64,000 nt of DNA, from positions 1,194,031 to 1,258,030 of the forward strand of contig NW_006763299.1 in the NCBI RefSeq assembly GCF_000218685.1, read 5' to 3'. This document shows, piece after piece, positions 36,661 through 47,660 of this stretch. The position numbers and the translations under genes are program-made. Positions within the stretch are counted from its first letter, which is position 1, and the number at the start of each line of letters is the position of its first letter. The notes beneath the pieces were generated by a model, which was not told the origin of the DNA, made no database searches, and saw only the letters and a program-made list of their open reading frames with translations. The DNA comes from Serpula lacrymans var. lacrymans S7.9. Its lineage: Eukaryota > Basidiomycota > Agaricomycetes > Boletales > Serpulaceae.

Positions 36661-37417
36661 GGCTAGGTTCACAGGATTTTCAATGTGAAGTTCGATGTTT
36701 GCAATGTATAGCAGCTCACCACTCTTTTCCCTAGCATCTACTCTTAGATAACTTAGACATGCTCATTCCTTGCCCGATAGCTTTGAGATTTTGTAACCAC
36801 TGCAAGACATTGTACTACCTACATATGCTAATTAAACTTGATGATGATGACTTCTCATTGTTCTCAAAACAGTTCATTCCGTCGGTTGTATGACGCATGA
36901 GCACTTAACAAATTGCTTAAAGGCTCCGAGAAGATTGGGAATGATGCGCCAATTCTCCAAAGACCACATTCCATTTATCAGATACTTCAAGGAGGTTAGC
37001 CGTGATGGGAATGTTGTGGAACGTCGGGGCTGTTCCCATTGACATCAGAGTGATCCCAGCAAATACTTCAGCATCCATGGCCGGAAGTCCTACCAGCCTG
37101 CGATGCCTGTCATTCTCATAGAAAGCCGCAATTGGCTCTACGATGAGCTGGACTCTGGATCGTCGGCTGGCATAGTACAATGCTTGAGATCGTTGAGAAT
37201 CGTGATGACTCTCCTGATTACAACCTACCTTGTCCTGCTATACAAGTCTCTTAAAATTCGTGTGATGGAGCATTGCTCTGTAGTATCTTCCATATAACGG
37301 AAGAAAGGTCGCGCGGACATATCTATTGGTCCAAGAGGTGTGCGCTTGGCCGAGTTGGCTATTTACAGCGTATTCGGAAAAGGATGTTCGCGCCATTTTA
37401 TTTTCTTGCTTGAACAC
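36661..37417. other. Intergenic region up to the transposon
   Basis: 3' flank of the DUF3632 gene and target-site flank of the Harbinger element. No gene recognised. Confidence 0.45.
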
Positions 37418-37420
37418 TTA
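37418..37420. repeat. Left TTA target-site duplication
   Basis: TTA directly before the left inverted repeat, matched by TTA directly after the right inverted repeat. A 3-bp TWA duplication is diagnostic of PIF/Harbinger insertion. Confidence 0.9.
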
Positions 37421-37436
37421 GGCGCTGTACGGGAAC
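37421..37436 (+). repeat. Left terminal inverted repeat
   Basis: GGCGCTGTACGGGAAC, identical over 16 bp to the reverse complement of the right end. Beyond 16 bp the two ends diverge. Confidence 0.95.
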
Positions 37437-37558
37437 AAAAATGAAAATGAGATTTTGCGCATTTTTGGCGCCACAAGGAGTGTCGATATGCCAGAAGGCG
37501 TGCCGTGCCGTTCTTTTTGACTCAGACCACCCACCGACCCCATACCCCTCTAAAAACA

Positions 37559-39520
37559 ATGTACAAGAGGAAAGCCTCAGCCTCAGGCATTGAAACTTCT
37601 ACATGCGACTCTAAACGGCCTCGCTACTGGTTGAGGATGAACAGAGACACCAATCTTGCTACTGAGTCCACCAGCTCGCACAACTACCATGGTGTAAACG
37701 CCACACCTATTCCACCTGATATTGATGATGGTCAAGTTTCCACTAGCACGAAGGACAGGCAAATTTGGTTAGAGGCTGAGGAAGTTGCGTTGATTGCGTA
37801 TATAACTAGCAAGCGAAGTGAGGGTGGAGATGGGATGAATTTCCCAAAGAAATTCTGGCCGAAGGCTGCTGTGGAATTCAATCAGAATATACAAAAGGAT
37901 CATGTAGTTGGCCCTGCAAAGGAAGGCAAGCACTGCTCTAGCAAATGGGGAAGGGTGCGTACAATGTCAATTTATTAATTGACGGTTTACTTTAGCCTGC
38001 GATTAGTTGCGATCTACCTACAAAGTCGTCACAGCGTTATCAGAGCAATCGGGCTTTCATTGGGATGATACTAATGGTGCAGATATCACAATTGAAAGCA
38101 ACACTGTATGGGAGGAGTACCTCAAGGTATGTGCTCACTTTTTAAAACAATATCTGCATCTTATCGGTCTGTAGACACCAGGGTTTTCGCAACAAGGGTT
38201 GGGTCCATGTCAAAGCAATGGACAATCTCATATCTGAGCGTCATGCCAAGGGAGCGAATGCATTTCGCCCTTCTCTCATTCCTACCTCTGTATCTAGTCT
38301 TCCTGTATCTACCAATGCCCCAAATTCTTCGTCATCCATATGTTCCCTGCCCTTTCCCCCGCAAACGCCTAGGAGTGATCAACCATATCCCAACAACAAT
38401 CCTCACCTCACTATGCCAACTATTCCTGCTGGCCCACGTGGTGCAGAAAGTCCCAACATGCAGTGCAGTGATGCCGGTGTGAGCGACTGGCTTATCGGGC
38501 TGCCAACTCCCAAATCACTGCCCCCTCCTACCAATATGTCACCAGTTACGTCCGGTGGGTCTTCCAGTAGCAAGCGAAAAGAACGTACCTCAGATGCGGA
38601 TGTGGATGCAATGTCAACTGCCACTCGCAGCAAGAGCACAGGAGTTACTGTGCATAGTCGCGGTTCTAAAACCCCTCGTGTAGCTGCAAACACAATGACC
38701 GCCAATGCCCTAACTGGGTTGAATGATACGCTGGGTCAGATTGTACCTATAATGAAGGGGATAACTGACACTATTCGTAATGAGCTGGATACCCTGTCTA
38801 AGAGACAAGACAGTTCTTCCACCGTTATACCCTCATCTGCACCTGGGACATCTGTTACCACCCCCTCCTCTTTCATTTCCCGCTACCAATTCGACATTGC
38901 TAAACAGGCCTTGTAACAACCAAAAGTTAGTTACTCTGGCACACACAGAAACACACTATAAGGAAGATGATGAGGGAGTGGTTACCCCTTAGGCTGCAGA
39001 GAGTTTATTGGTTAACAACAGGAGGACTCGCTGCGGAGTCTCCTGGATCTATTGGGGTATATATACTACTACAAGGTTATTTGTACATGTGTACTATACA
39101 GTTGATAGAGACAGTGGCTGATGATGTCATGGGGCCTAGCCCGCATGGCCAGCTCCATTGTGTGAGAGAGTTATGTCTATAATAAGAAGAAAGGCAATGC
39201 GGCGCGAGAAAGAGGAGTTTGGACAAAAGGGGAAGTGCCGCGTGGCACCATGTGTGGAAGCTAAAGTACAAGGTCAAAGCGGAGAATAAAAATAAAGGGA
39301 AGGTCCAGAAATTGTGTTATCATAACAGGCCTCCCACATATGAAGAGGTATTGCTATCCAAGCGCTACAAGAACTCGACTATGAGCTTGGGATTCCCAAG
39401 CAGGTTGAAGTCCTTCGTATCTTTGAGCACGAAATGGGGGCGGTGGATACATACTTGAACATGTTGCATGCGACTGAGTTGCGTAGGGCATGGATCAGCT
39501 CCATCACAAGATCTGTGTAG
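37559..39520 (+). CDS. Harbinger Myb/SANT-like DNA-binding protein
   Basis: ATG at 37559 inside the element. The N-terminal domain reads QIWLEAEEVALIAYITSKR...FWPKAAVEFN...GKHCSSKWGRLRSTYKVV...HWDDTNGADI...VWEEYLK, the Trp-spaced trihelix pattern of the Myb_DNA-bind_3 type. Two introns interrupt it, with acceptors before LRSTYK and before GFRNKGW. The middle is Ser/Pro/Thr-rich. The C-terminus AIQALQELDYELGIPKQVEV...AWISSITRSV lies on a last exon (about 39346-39520); joining it needs a roughly 430-nt intron from GCCTT|GTAACA at 38914. That long intron is the least certain part. The protein is expected to bind the transposon ends and help nuclear import of the transposase. Confidence 0.85.
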
Positions 39521-39618
39521 TATTTACTTCTGCTGGTACAATATGAAACGTTATGAAAATGACATTGAGTTAGTATCATAGTACAAGGCAGTAAGATATT
39601 GTGAGACAAAGTTACACT

Positions 39619-42600
39619 AATCCTCTTCTACGCAGTTCACCCTGATAGTCCTCCCACATCAACTTAGCAATCTCATCTCTCCTCACATTTGCTTGTGTCC
39701 GGGTTGCTTCGGTGGGAGGCCCTGTGGCTAAAGTGCCAGTCTCAAGGCGAGGGATGGGGTCTTCAGTGGGAGTGTTGTAGTCTTGGATTTCATACAGTGT
39801 CGATGATGAGAACTGTTGTTAGAAAACCACACACAAAAACAAACTAACACACAATCCTCCCAGATTCCACGGAACTTGTTTATGGGCTTTGCCTCCTAGA
39901 ACAGTGGGTGCTCTGGTTGTTCGTGGGGTGGTATGTATGAGGATCCTTCAAAGTAAAACCCAGAGGTGTATGAGTGTGGGTTTTGAGGAGGAGGGATAGT
40001 TGAATTTATAGGAAGATAGGTGCTTTGTGGCGAGTATAGACGAGCACTACCTTGCTAATCGTAGCACAAGGTAGGTTTGAGAACAACGAGGATCACGAGG
40101 TGACGAGGTTCCCAGTGATAGCAGGCTCCTGACGCACAAACTGTAGTGCTCAGAAGGACTCTAATTGAAAGGGATGACAATCACTTTCAAAAAGTGACGA
40201 GTGACAATGACAGCAGTTGACAATGGTAGCAGTGGGAAGTGTTGTGACCACACTGGATCACAAGCAGCAGAGTAGTGAACTTGAAATTAGAGAAGAAGTC
40301 TGGAATGGAGTTCTTGTTGTTTTTACAAGGTAAAATACAGGGGTTTATATAGTAAAAGAAAAGTATGCTATGCACAGTATAGCTGTGCAACAAGAATGAG
40401 AAAGAATATGAAGGAAGGAATGTACGCTGACGAATCCTGCGTAGGTAGTACAGGATAAGATTGTCAAAAAAAGAAAAGAAAGGGATAGAACAATGAATGC
40501 TGTGAGTAATGTCACAGGTTTGTACAGCCATAAAGTAAAGTCCAATAGCAAAAAGAGAGCAGGAAAATCATGATGTCATGGGAAGATGCAGTAAAAAAGG
40601 GCAAGGCAAAACACTATCAGTATCAACACAGTTCCTTTATTGTCAGTCAGGCATTCTAAAAAAATATGTGTCCATAAAAATGATTCAAAAATCAAAAATA
40701 ATCGCACTGTAAATGAATGTTCTGCTGAAGAAAAAGAAACTGGAGCCACCGGTCCACCACCTAGTCCAAATCCGACAGTTCCATGGCCTTACCAATGGAC
40801 TGGTTGTGTTGGACCACCTGATCAAACGAGGGAGGGAGAGGAGTAGTTCCAATTTGGAACAAGTGAGTCCCAGGCAGCGTGTGGTAGGTGTAGCTGTAGC
40901 GAAGACAATGGACAAAAGATAAGTGTACCCAAGTGAATGGGACAGCGATGAACATGGGCGACGCAAGGGGATGAACCTTCTCCAGCTCAAAAACTACCCA
41001 CCCACGCTCCAACCAGGCAAGACGAGCGACCGATGTTTTGATAGTATATGATGGCAGATTGATGTCATGAAGATGGACCTGTTGCCCTATTTGGACCGGC
41101 CGCCAGGGCTTTGCTGATATCAGCAGTGGCACGTGGTAGTCAACGGATCGGCGACGGAAGCGGATAGGAAGTGGTGACATCAGAAATGGTGGGGGTGCAA
41201 ATAAGATGAGGAGGAGGAGGGTGGAGGTGACGGAAAAGTGGATTAGAATGGGGATCCAGAAATGACCGTCAGGTGAGAATAAAAAGGAGAGGAAGGGGCC
41301 CATGGTGGGGCTAGGCAAAGGAAGGGGAGTAAGGGAAACGACAAAAGCGAGGGCGCAATGCAATGTGTAGCCAGTGGCGACGCGAAAATTTGCCAAAATG
41401 CAGAAAGTACCGAATGGAAAAGCAAAGGTGAGCGTGACTGGATTGCCTAATAGAGGTGGTGCTGATCAGCCACAAGTTCAAAAAGGGCAATATTAATTAC
41501 TATTCCACGTGGCACTGTGCCTGTGTGGCGCAAAGGCGAGTCTTTTTGAATATTCGCTTCGTTATTGACACCTGTCCATGCTACCAATCAACTTTGGTGC
41601 ATGACAACGGGTCATGGACCCGTATGAAATTATGTAACATGCAGAGGGCAGGGGGTATGCGTGCTTGAACAGCCATGTCATACTCAGGAGGGAGGAGGAG
41701 AATACGAAAACGCTGCTTGAGGATCCCAAAGATATGCTCAATGACATTGCGGGCAGATGCATGTTGAAGGTTGAAGTATTCACAAGGATTCTGTGGCCTA
41801 AAAATGCTAGATGTTAGAATAGGATGTGAAAAATGGAGGGTAAATCTTACCTGCAATCGCCACGAGCGTATTCCTGAAGGTGGTAGCGTTCACCTCTGTA
41901 TGGCACTAAAAGCTGGGGGCAGGAAGGAAATCCTGCATCCGCTAGATAGTACTTACCCTGTGGAATGCGAAGGTTGCTCGTACGAGCATCATGGAATAGA
42001 GCGGCATCTGCAATAGAGCCTTCCCACCCACTGAGCATGTAAGAAAATTTGAGGTTGAAAGTGCAACAGGCGAGGCAGTTTTGAGATACCCCGCCTTTGC
42101 GGTTTCGCAATGCCTGGCGTTCGGCAGCAGATGGGGCACATGCAATGTGTGTCCCATCAATGGCACCAATGGCACCTTTGAAGCGGCAATATTTGGGATT
42201 TTCCATGATGTAAGGCAGCGGCGGGTCGTCCTCAGCAGGTAGATGGACATAGGTAACATAAATTTCTGGGGAGGTAAATGCAGCCAGGATCTTCTTGAAG
42301 TACCTAGAAATTGTATTGTTTGATCGTTGGAATCGTTCACCAAGATGGCAAACAGATAAGCCTGTGACAGATGCGTATAGGAAGATGGCAAGCTGTTCCT
42401 CAAGGCTGACATGCCTTGAGTCGATGTAATGATGGTGTCTGAGTAGGTCAATTAACTTGAGGAAGACATGGCGCCTGACACCAAGTTCAGCATGAATGCG
42501 GTCGGGATGGCCCTGCAGTAATTCAAGGACCCATCCATGGCCTGTCAAAATAGAGGTGTGGTATGGTTGGGGTAGAGAGTTGTCAAGTTGGTTGGTAGCT

Positions 42601-42815
42601 ACCAGTGCTGCTGATTGTGCAACCGTTTGAAGACTGAGTGCAAGAGAGAGCTGTTGGGCACATAAGAAAATTACTGCATGGCGCCTACGGGCAATTGACA
42701 CTTCTTCACTCTCTTCAACGCCCTCCTCTCCCTCTCCCATACTATCATCGTCACTACTGATCCCCAAGTCCCTCTGCCTGCCTGGGCCACGGTCATCGAC
42801 TTGATCTTCATCCAT
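39619..42815 (-). CDS. Harbinger DDE transposase, apparently interrupted near its C-terminus
   Basis: Starts MDEDQVDDRGPGRQ at 42815 (the codon at 42827 is TTG). Exon 1 ends at 41851 and exon 2 begins at 41797. The DDE_Tnp_4 catalytic residues are all present: GAIDGTHIA (Asp about 220), YYLADAGFP (Asp about 293) and NVIEHIFGILKQRF (Glu about 342), with an N-terminal helix-turn-helix (GLSVCHLGERFQRSNNTISR). Exon 2 reaches LHNFIRVHDPLSCTKVDW and a stop at 41581. The usual C-terminal tail of this family (LETGTLATGPP...RRDEIAKLMWEDYQGELRRR) lies only at 39830-39619, also on the minus strand. Either a 1.7-kb intron or an internal insertion separates them; if unspliced the product is 393 residues. 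Confidence 0.85.
40761..41303 (-). CDS. Extra ORF inside the Harbinger element
   Basis: Open frame of 180 residues from the first ATG at 41303; the frame is open without a stop from about 41455. It starts with a strongly hydrophobic segment (WIPILIHFSVTSTLLLLILF) followed by an arginine patch and a beta-rich domain (WRPVQIGQQVHLHDINLPSY, WLERGWVVFELEKVHP). No family recognised. It sits exactly between the transposase catalytic exons and the apparent C-terminal transposase exons, so it could be cargo, a nested insertion or chance. Composition looks protein-like rather than random. Confidence 0.4.
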   Translation of the reverse strand: MGPFLSFLFSPDGHFWIPILIHFSVTSTLLLLILFAPPPFLMSPLPIRFRRRSVDYHVPLLISAKPWRPVQIGQQVHLHDINLPSYTIKTSVARLAWLERGWVVFELEKVHPLASPMFIAVPFTWVHLSFVHCLRYSYTYHTLPGTHLFQIGTTPLPPSFDQVVQHNQSIGKAMELSDLD

Positions 42816-42962
42816 AGTCTCCGTCAATTGTTGCTGTATAACCGTGAGTTTATCAATCTATCTTGCTGCATGCGGACACTCAATACATTGTCTCTCCGCC
42901 TCAAGTGCCCCCCCAAGTGCCACTTTTGCAAAGTCAAAATTCAAAAAATATCGTGATATTCC

Positions 42963-42978
42963 GTTCCCGTACAGCGCC
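42963..42978 (-). repeat. Right terminal inverted repeat
   Basis: GTTCCCGTACAGCGCC, the exact reverse complement of the left 16-bp end. Confidence 0.95.
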
Positions 42979-42981
42979 TTA
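42979..42981. repeat. Right TTA target-site duplication
   Basis: TTA directly after the right inverted repeat, equal to the left copy. Confidence 0.9.
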
Positions 42982-42986
42982 GAGAT

Positions 42987-43016
42987 GCGGCTGAGTGGGC
43001 TTTACAGTAACAGATA
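42987..43016. repeat. Short sequence shared with 33544-33572
   Basis: Both places read G.GGCTGAG.G.GCTTTACAGTAACAGAT, including a 17-bp exact match (GCTTTACAGTAACAGAT). Copies lie just outside the Harbinger element and in the NLR debris. Nature unknown. Confidence 0.55.
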
Positions 43017-43046
43017 GAGGTCTATCGTTATGAAATCAGCTGGAAT

Positions 43047-43062
43047 GAAAAAAAAAAAAAAA
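43047..43062 (-). terminator. Pol III terminator of the tRNA
   Basis: Run of about 15 A on the plus strand, i.e. a T run immediately downstream of the tRNA on the minus strand, the standard RNA polymerase III stop. Confidence 0.8.
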
Positions 43063-43064
43063 CG

Positions 43065-43136
43065 TTCGGGTACCGGGAATCGAACCCGGAGCCGCTGTGT
43101 GAAAGACAGCAATGTTAGCCGTTACACCATACCCGA
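43065..43136 (-). tRNA. tRNA-Glu (anticodon TTC)
   Basis: 72-nt cloverleaf without intron. The acceptor stem TCGGGTA pairs with TACCCGA, the anticodon arm GCTGT-CTTTCAC-ACAGC carries anticodon TTC, and the T arm is CCGGG-TTCGATT-CCCGG. Internal A and B boxes (TGGTGTAACGGCTA, GGTTCGATTCC) are intact. It sits about 85 bp outside the right end of the Harbinger element. Confidence 0.96.
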
Positions 43137-43606
43137 CTGAAATCTAACGCTTACTATCTCTATAGGACCTGTGGAAGCCCAAAGAGCTTAATTTGAGGCT
43201 TTACATGAACGCATAATGGTCCCTCCATCTCCATGAGAGCTTTTATTATGATTCTCGAATGAAAGATGAGTTCATCTTTATAGTCATCGAACCCAGATTT
43301 GGAAGTTGGAAGTTAGTCGTATTGGACGAGGCGTACACCTCAAGCGGATAACTGAACCAACTTCTAGGGCGCCTTTCCCTGTACAGGCTGATCAGAATAA
43401 TGATACATCTCTTCATCCAACAACGCTTCCTGTCACAAAATTTCCCCGACATACATGTGCTTACCACAAGGTTGGAACCTATATGTGCCCCCAGCGATCC
43501 AAGATCTCACAGTTTCCGAATCAAATAAGCCTCTGGATATCATGGGTTGTTGTGTTTCATTTCGCATTCATAATTACAGAGAATTGCACAAACTAGATGC
43601 TTTACA

Positions 43607-44636
43607 TTAGAATGGGATATTAAGATCTACCTAAGAAAGGAAGTCAGGCATAACCACGCCGGATTCAGAGAGTACGGAAACAACTTACTGCGTCGATTGC
43701 TTTCTCAACCTCCGCACTGAAATAATCGGTCGTAAATACACTAAAATCCACAAAAGCGGAAAATCGGCAGGTAGGGCACCCCGCCGCCCTCTCTAGAGAT
43801 GGACAGAGAAGAAGAGGGTCGCTAACAGTCTTCGAGCATGGAATTTCCCGCAGAGCATCTCTCGCTCGTTCCATATACTCGATGAACCATGAGTTCACCT
43901 CGTATATCTTTCCATCCGCCAGTGGCCAGGATAAAGAATGGTGGACACAGTCGTCACATTGGAACCACACCCAGCGAGAGGCTGAGTTAGGAAACCACGT
44001 AAAGTCAGCGGTGAGGGCGCATGCTGCTATGCCACATTTTCGATGGTATTCGAGAAGTCGGTAATATGCAGAAGCAGGGATGTGATCCAGGTCACTGACG
44101 AATGGTCCAAAAATTGGATGACGAAGGGTATATTTGGCTGCCAGCCTAGTTTCTTCCTCCAGCCGATAGCGATAAGCGATGGCGAAAACTCGCAGTGGGT
44201 CTAGCTCCAAAAAGTGTGGTGTGACAAGCAACTTCCGCACTCTTTCTATCACCTCAATCATCTCATACTTTTTCATCATCTCCAGTACACCCTGTACATC
44301 ATCCAAAGTGTGGAGGGCAGGATCAGCGGAAGGATAACAGAAGTGCAACAACCTCTCGGTTGTCTGACTGTCTTCCTTGATGTCGAGAATTATTGTGTTC
44401 TCTTCTTGTCTCGATTTGATTCCCGTTGCCGCTGGGTGAGAGGGCTGCGTAGATGATGAAGCCGATGAAAGTACGTCTTTCAATACGGATGAAGCGATAA
44501 TCAAAATAATCTTGTAAACACGGAATTGGACACCGTCAGAAGTATGCAAAATGACATCCGCATCCGCATTGTCGAAAGGAGGAGAGAATACGCCCAGCTT
44601 CGGAGATGGAGGTCGCGAGACAATAGGTTGAGACAT
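43607..44636 (-). CDS. BTB/POZ domain protein
   Basis: Starts MSQPIVSRPPSPKLG at 44636. A BTB/POZ fold follows: DNADADVILHTSDGVQFRVY, IILIIASSVLKDVL, then the typical ILDIKEDSQTTERLLHFCYP and a helical C-terminal part (LDPLRVFAIAYRYRLEEETR). The remainder has paired Cys/His residues (FQCDDCVHHSLSW, CPSLERAAGCPTC) that could bind zinc. A consensus donor (GCA|GTAAGT) with branch and TTAG acceptor places the stop at 43607 (ending VDLNIPF); without splicing it ends at 43665. Such BTB proteins are strongly expanded in Agaricomycetes and may be cullin-3 adaptors, though no Kelch or MATH partner domain is present. Confidence 0.85.
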
Positions 44637-45424
44637 GATAGGAAGATGGAGGAACAATCATAAAAACGTACTGCGCATCCAGTTAAAAAGGTTCCTAGGC
44701 GTGTATACCTGTTCTTTACATGAGGATGACGAGATGAATGCATGTGGTGGTAAGATGAAGGGGGTAACATCGTGCCCTAAACGTGGAATGCGCGCACGGA
44801 TATCGGATTTGAATGCAAAGACTTCATGTCGAGTCGGGCATCGTCTTTCCTGTAGCGATTAGTCGTAACTTGTGTAGCGACAGCTTTGGGATCTTTGAAT
44901 TACAGGCAATTTCAAAAATCGGGCCCCAATCCGATAACTGCTGTGGGTGCAGCATCCAATAAAACGCGTCGTTGATTGGGTACAATGTAGTCAGATATCA
45001 TCGTGCCTGATGCACGAGTCGTGTTCGATGTGTATTCACCGCATTAAAAGAACGTTTATGCGGCCTTCGATTAAACGTGTATCTTGCGATGACGTGGGCT
45101 CCTAGGCCCATTGATATGAAGAAATGACTCTAGGCCAGAATCGCCGCCAGATGGAAGATCACATATGAAAACGAAGTTGTACACTAGCCCACCGGTCGGT
45201 ACCGCTGGCTAGTCTCCTTCCATATTCTAAGACTATCACATGAAGGTCCAAGAGAAGAAAGCAAGTGTGCCAGTCGATGTTGTTGCAAAAGGTTCATTGA
45301 CATGATGAGAAAGTGTCAAGTTGTAATAATATTACGCGAGATGGCCGTGACCTCGTGTTTTGCGCAGCGAACTTGGAGTGACCACAAGCCGCGGAAACAA
45401 AAGACTGTGACGTCGACGATCTTC
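44637..45424. other. Divergent intergenic region
   Basis: 5' regions of the BTB gene and the second GH16 gene. No RNA gene or exon recognised. Confidence 0.45.
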
Positions 45425-47359
45425 ATGCCCATGCCCATGTTGCGTTCGCTCTTCTACTTGCTTTTCGTGCAAGGTGCTGTAGTCGCCTTCCCCGATATCC
45501 TGCACGACACGCTAGGTTTTAAGTCTGGACTATTTTCTCGTCTCCCTGAAGTCCGCAATCCGGGATCAGAGCTTTCGAACAAGAGAGATGTTAGTTACGA
45601 CGCTACCACCAATATCTCCACTGTATTATGGGTGATCGAAGATACGTATGAAGGCCAGACCTTTTTTGAGTAGGTACACCTGTTGCAACTTGAATAAAAC
45701 CGATCACTACATGGACTGTCTACAGCACATTTCACTTTTACACTGGACCAGATCCTACAAAGTATGTTCCTAACCCCTGATTCCGTGTTGATACTATATC
45801 CTTCACCCTATCCAGTGGCATGGTTCAGTACGTGTTGGGTTGGATTATCGCAGACATACTGATGTTAAATATCGAATGTTAGCTTCGTAGACGAGCAAAC
45901 AGCTTATAATAGCAGTCTTGCATACGTTACACCAGACAATAAAATCATCATGCAAGGCGATAATACGACTTGGCTCCCGCAGGGAGTAAACCGAAGCAGG
46001 TAGGCGCTATACCCATCTTAGGTGTACAAGTGTCATTTTGATTCATAGTTATGATTCTTAGTGTCCGCATATCCAGCCAGGCAGTGTACAACACAGGTTT
46101 ATTCATCCTTGACCTGGATATGGCGCCATGGGGTTGCGGTGAGTCTGACTTACTGTATTTCTTCCGGAGCTTATGGCATTACGTGCACAGCTGTATGGCC
46201 TGCTTTTTGGTAATGATTTTTTTCAAAATCTTCATCCAATCTGTTGGGATTAATTGACGCATTATATAACAAAGGACTCTTGGGAGTGGTGTGTGGCCCT
46301 ATGTGAGCATCAAGCCCCACAATGCATCAAGTTTCATAACTAACCTATCTTCGAAAGAATGGCGAAATCGATATCTTGGAGGGTGTTCATGACAACTCAC
46401 ACAATCAGGTCACTTGGCACACTGCTCCAGGTCCGTCAATCAGGTCATCATGGCCAATGCGAAAGCTCACCATCTGGACAAAGGTTGCACATTGACACCG
46501 ACCACTAATTTTACTGGAACTATTGACGTGAGCCACCCAACTGACTATCCCCTCTTACCAGCCCGGTTGAATCGACTTCATAGCAAATCAATGGCGTCGA
46601 CAACCTTGAGTGTAATTCATTAATAAATGATAATGCTGGCTGCAGCGTGACAGAATGGAGTAACGCTTCTTACGGCCCTTACTTCGACGCTCAAGGTGGG
46701 GGTGCGTTCGCAATGAAATGGGATGAGGAAGGTATTGCTGTATGTAAGTACTGCTTAGCTCCACATTGGGCCTGTAAATTGCTAAGTGCGCAACGCGAAG
46801 GGTCGTTTTACCGTGCTGCTATCCCACAAGATATCGTGCAAGGGGAGCCCAACCCAACTAATTGGGGATCACCTGTCGCTTCACTTGCTCCTCAGACGTG
46901 CAATATGACAGAGTATTTTGCAAATCATTCTATCATATTCGGTATGTCCTCCTTAGCACTATGCATTGCATCAGTAGATTGATGTAGAGGACTTTCAAGA
47001 TATTACTTTTTGTGGTGCGCTTTCTTAGTCTTCGAAATTTGATGCTGGAGCTAAAGTTATTTTTAAGGCGATTGGGCTGGCAATTCGTATGCCACATCAG
47101 GGTGCCCGGGAACATGTCCAGAGAGGCTAATGGATCCAGCAAACTTTGTGGTACGTGCCGCTTATTTTATTAGGTCAAAAACCTTGTGTATCATACGTTG
47201 GTACAGAATGCTTCCTGGATTATCAATTCACTCAAAGTATATAAAAAGGCCACCCTTTCAGGGGGCGCCTCAAATGGTGTCGCCGAGTACCCAATCTCGG
47301 CAGTGATGGGTTGGATCGTTATCGGGTTGATTCTAAATTTTGGGCTGCTGACTTTGTAG
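45425..47359 (+). CDS. GH16 beta-glucanase-like protein with GPI-anchor-type C-terminus
   Basis: Highly split gene in which successive short exons splice into one frame. Signal peptide MPMPMLRSLFYLLFVQGAVV, then FEDTFHFYTGPDPTNGMV, FVDEQTAYNSSLAYV, SSVRISSQAVYNTGLFILDL, MAPWGCGAVWPAFWTLG, the GH16 catalytic motif NGEIDILEGVHDNSHNQVTW, FDAQGGGAFAMKWDE, FYRAAIPQDIVQGEP and the Cys-rich YATSGCPGTCPERLM. After VNASWIINSLKVYKKATLSG a Gly/Ser/Ala stretch precedes a hydrophobic end (MGWIVIGLILNFGLLTL), the form of a GPI signal. It is thus probably anchored at the plasma membrane or wall and remodels beta-glucan. A paralogue of the soluble GH16 at 10.4-11.8 kb, with the same catalytic triad. Confidence 0.88.
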
Positions 47360-47660
47360 GATGCCAGCTGGCATCCTTAGATGGAAGATTTACTTTGTGC
47401 GATTTTATGGAACGATACATATACAACTGATGACAATGATCGCGATACCTACGTCGAGTGCCTGCAGGTTATCACAGCATGGATACGTTGGTTTAACATG
47501 GATATATATAGATATTAGGATGACATGGACTTGTTGAATTGTAGACTTAGAACTCTTAGCAATGTGATGGTTGGTTATGTTTGATTGGGGCAACCCTTTT
47601 TTCTAAGCATCTATTGTCTATAAAACGGAGATCGGTATACAATGACAGGATTCAGGGTGA
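47360..47660. other. Convergent intergenic region
   Basis: Between the GH16 and transporter stops. Presumably both 3' UTRs; nothing else seen. Confidence 0.45.

Larger units (their letters stand above)
37421..42978. mobile_element. PIF/Harbinger-superfamily DNA transposon, 5,558 bp
   Basis: Bounded by perfect 16-bp inverted repeats GGCGCTGTACGGGAAC and a TTA target duplication on each side. It carries the two genes expected of Harbinger elements: a Myb/SANT-like DNA-binding protein (plus strand) and a DDE transposase (minus strand), arranged convergently with about 100 bp between their ends. An additional ORF lies inside the transposase transcription unit. The perfect TIRs, intact TSD and largely open genes suggest a recent insertion. 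Transposition would need both proteins, the Myb-like partner helping bring the transposase to the ends. Confidence 0.95.

Noticed and set aside
40187..40551. Minus-strand frames rich in Phe/Ser/Tyr inside the transposon
   Set aside because: Low-complexity AT-rich frames typical of non-coding sequence.
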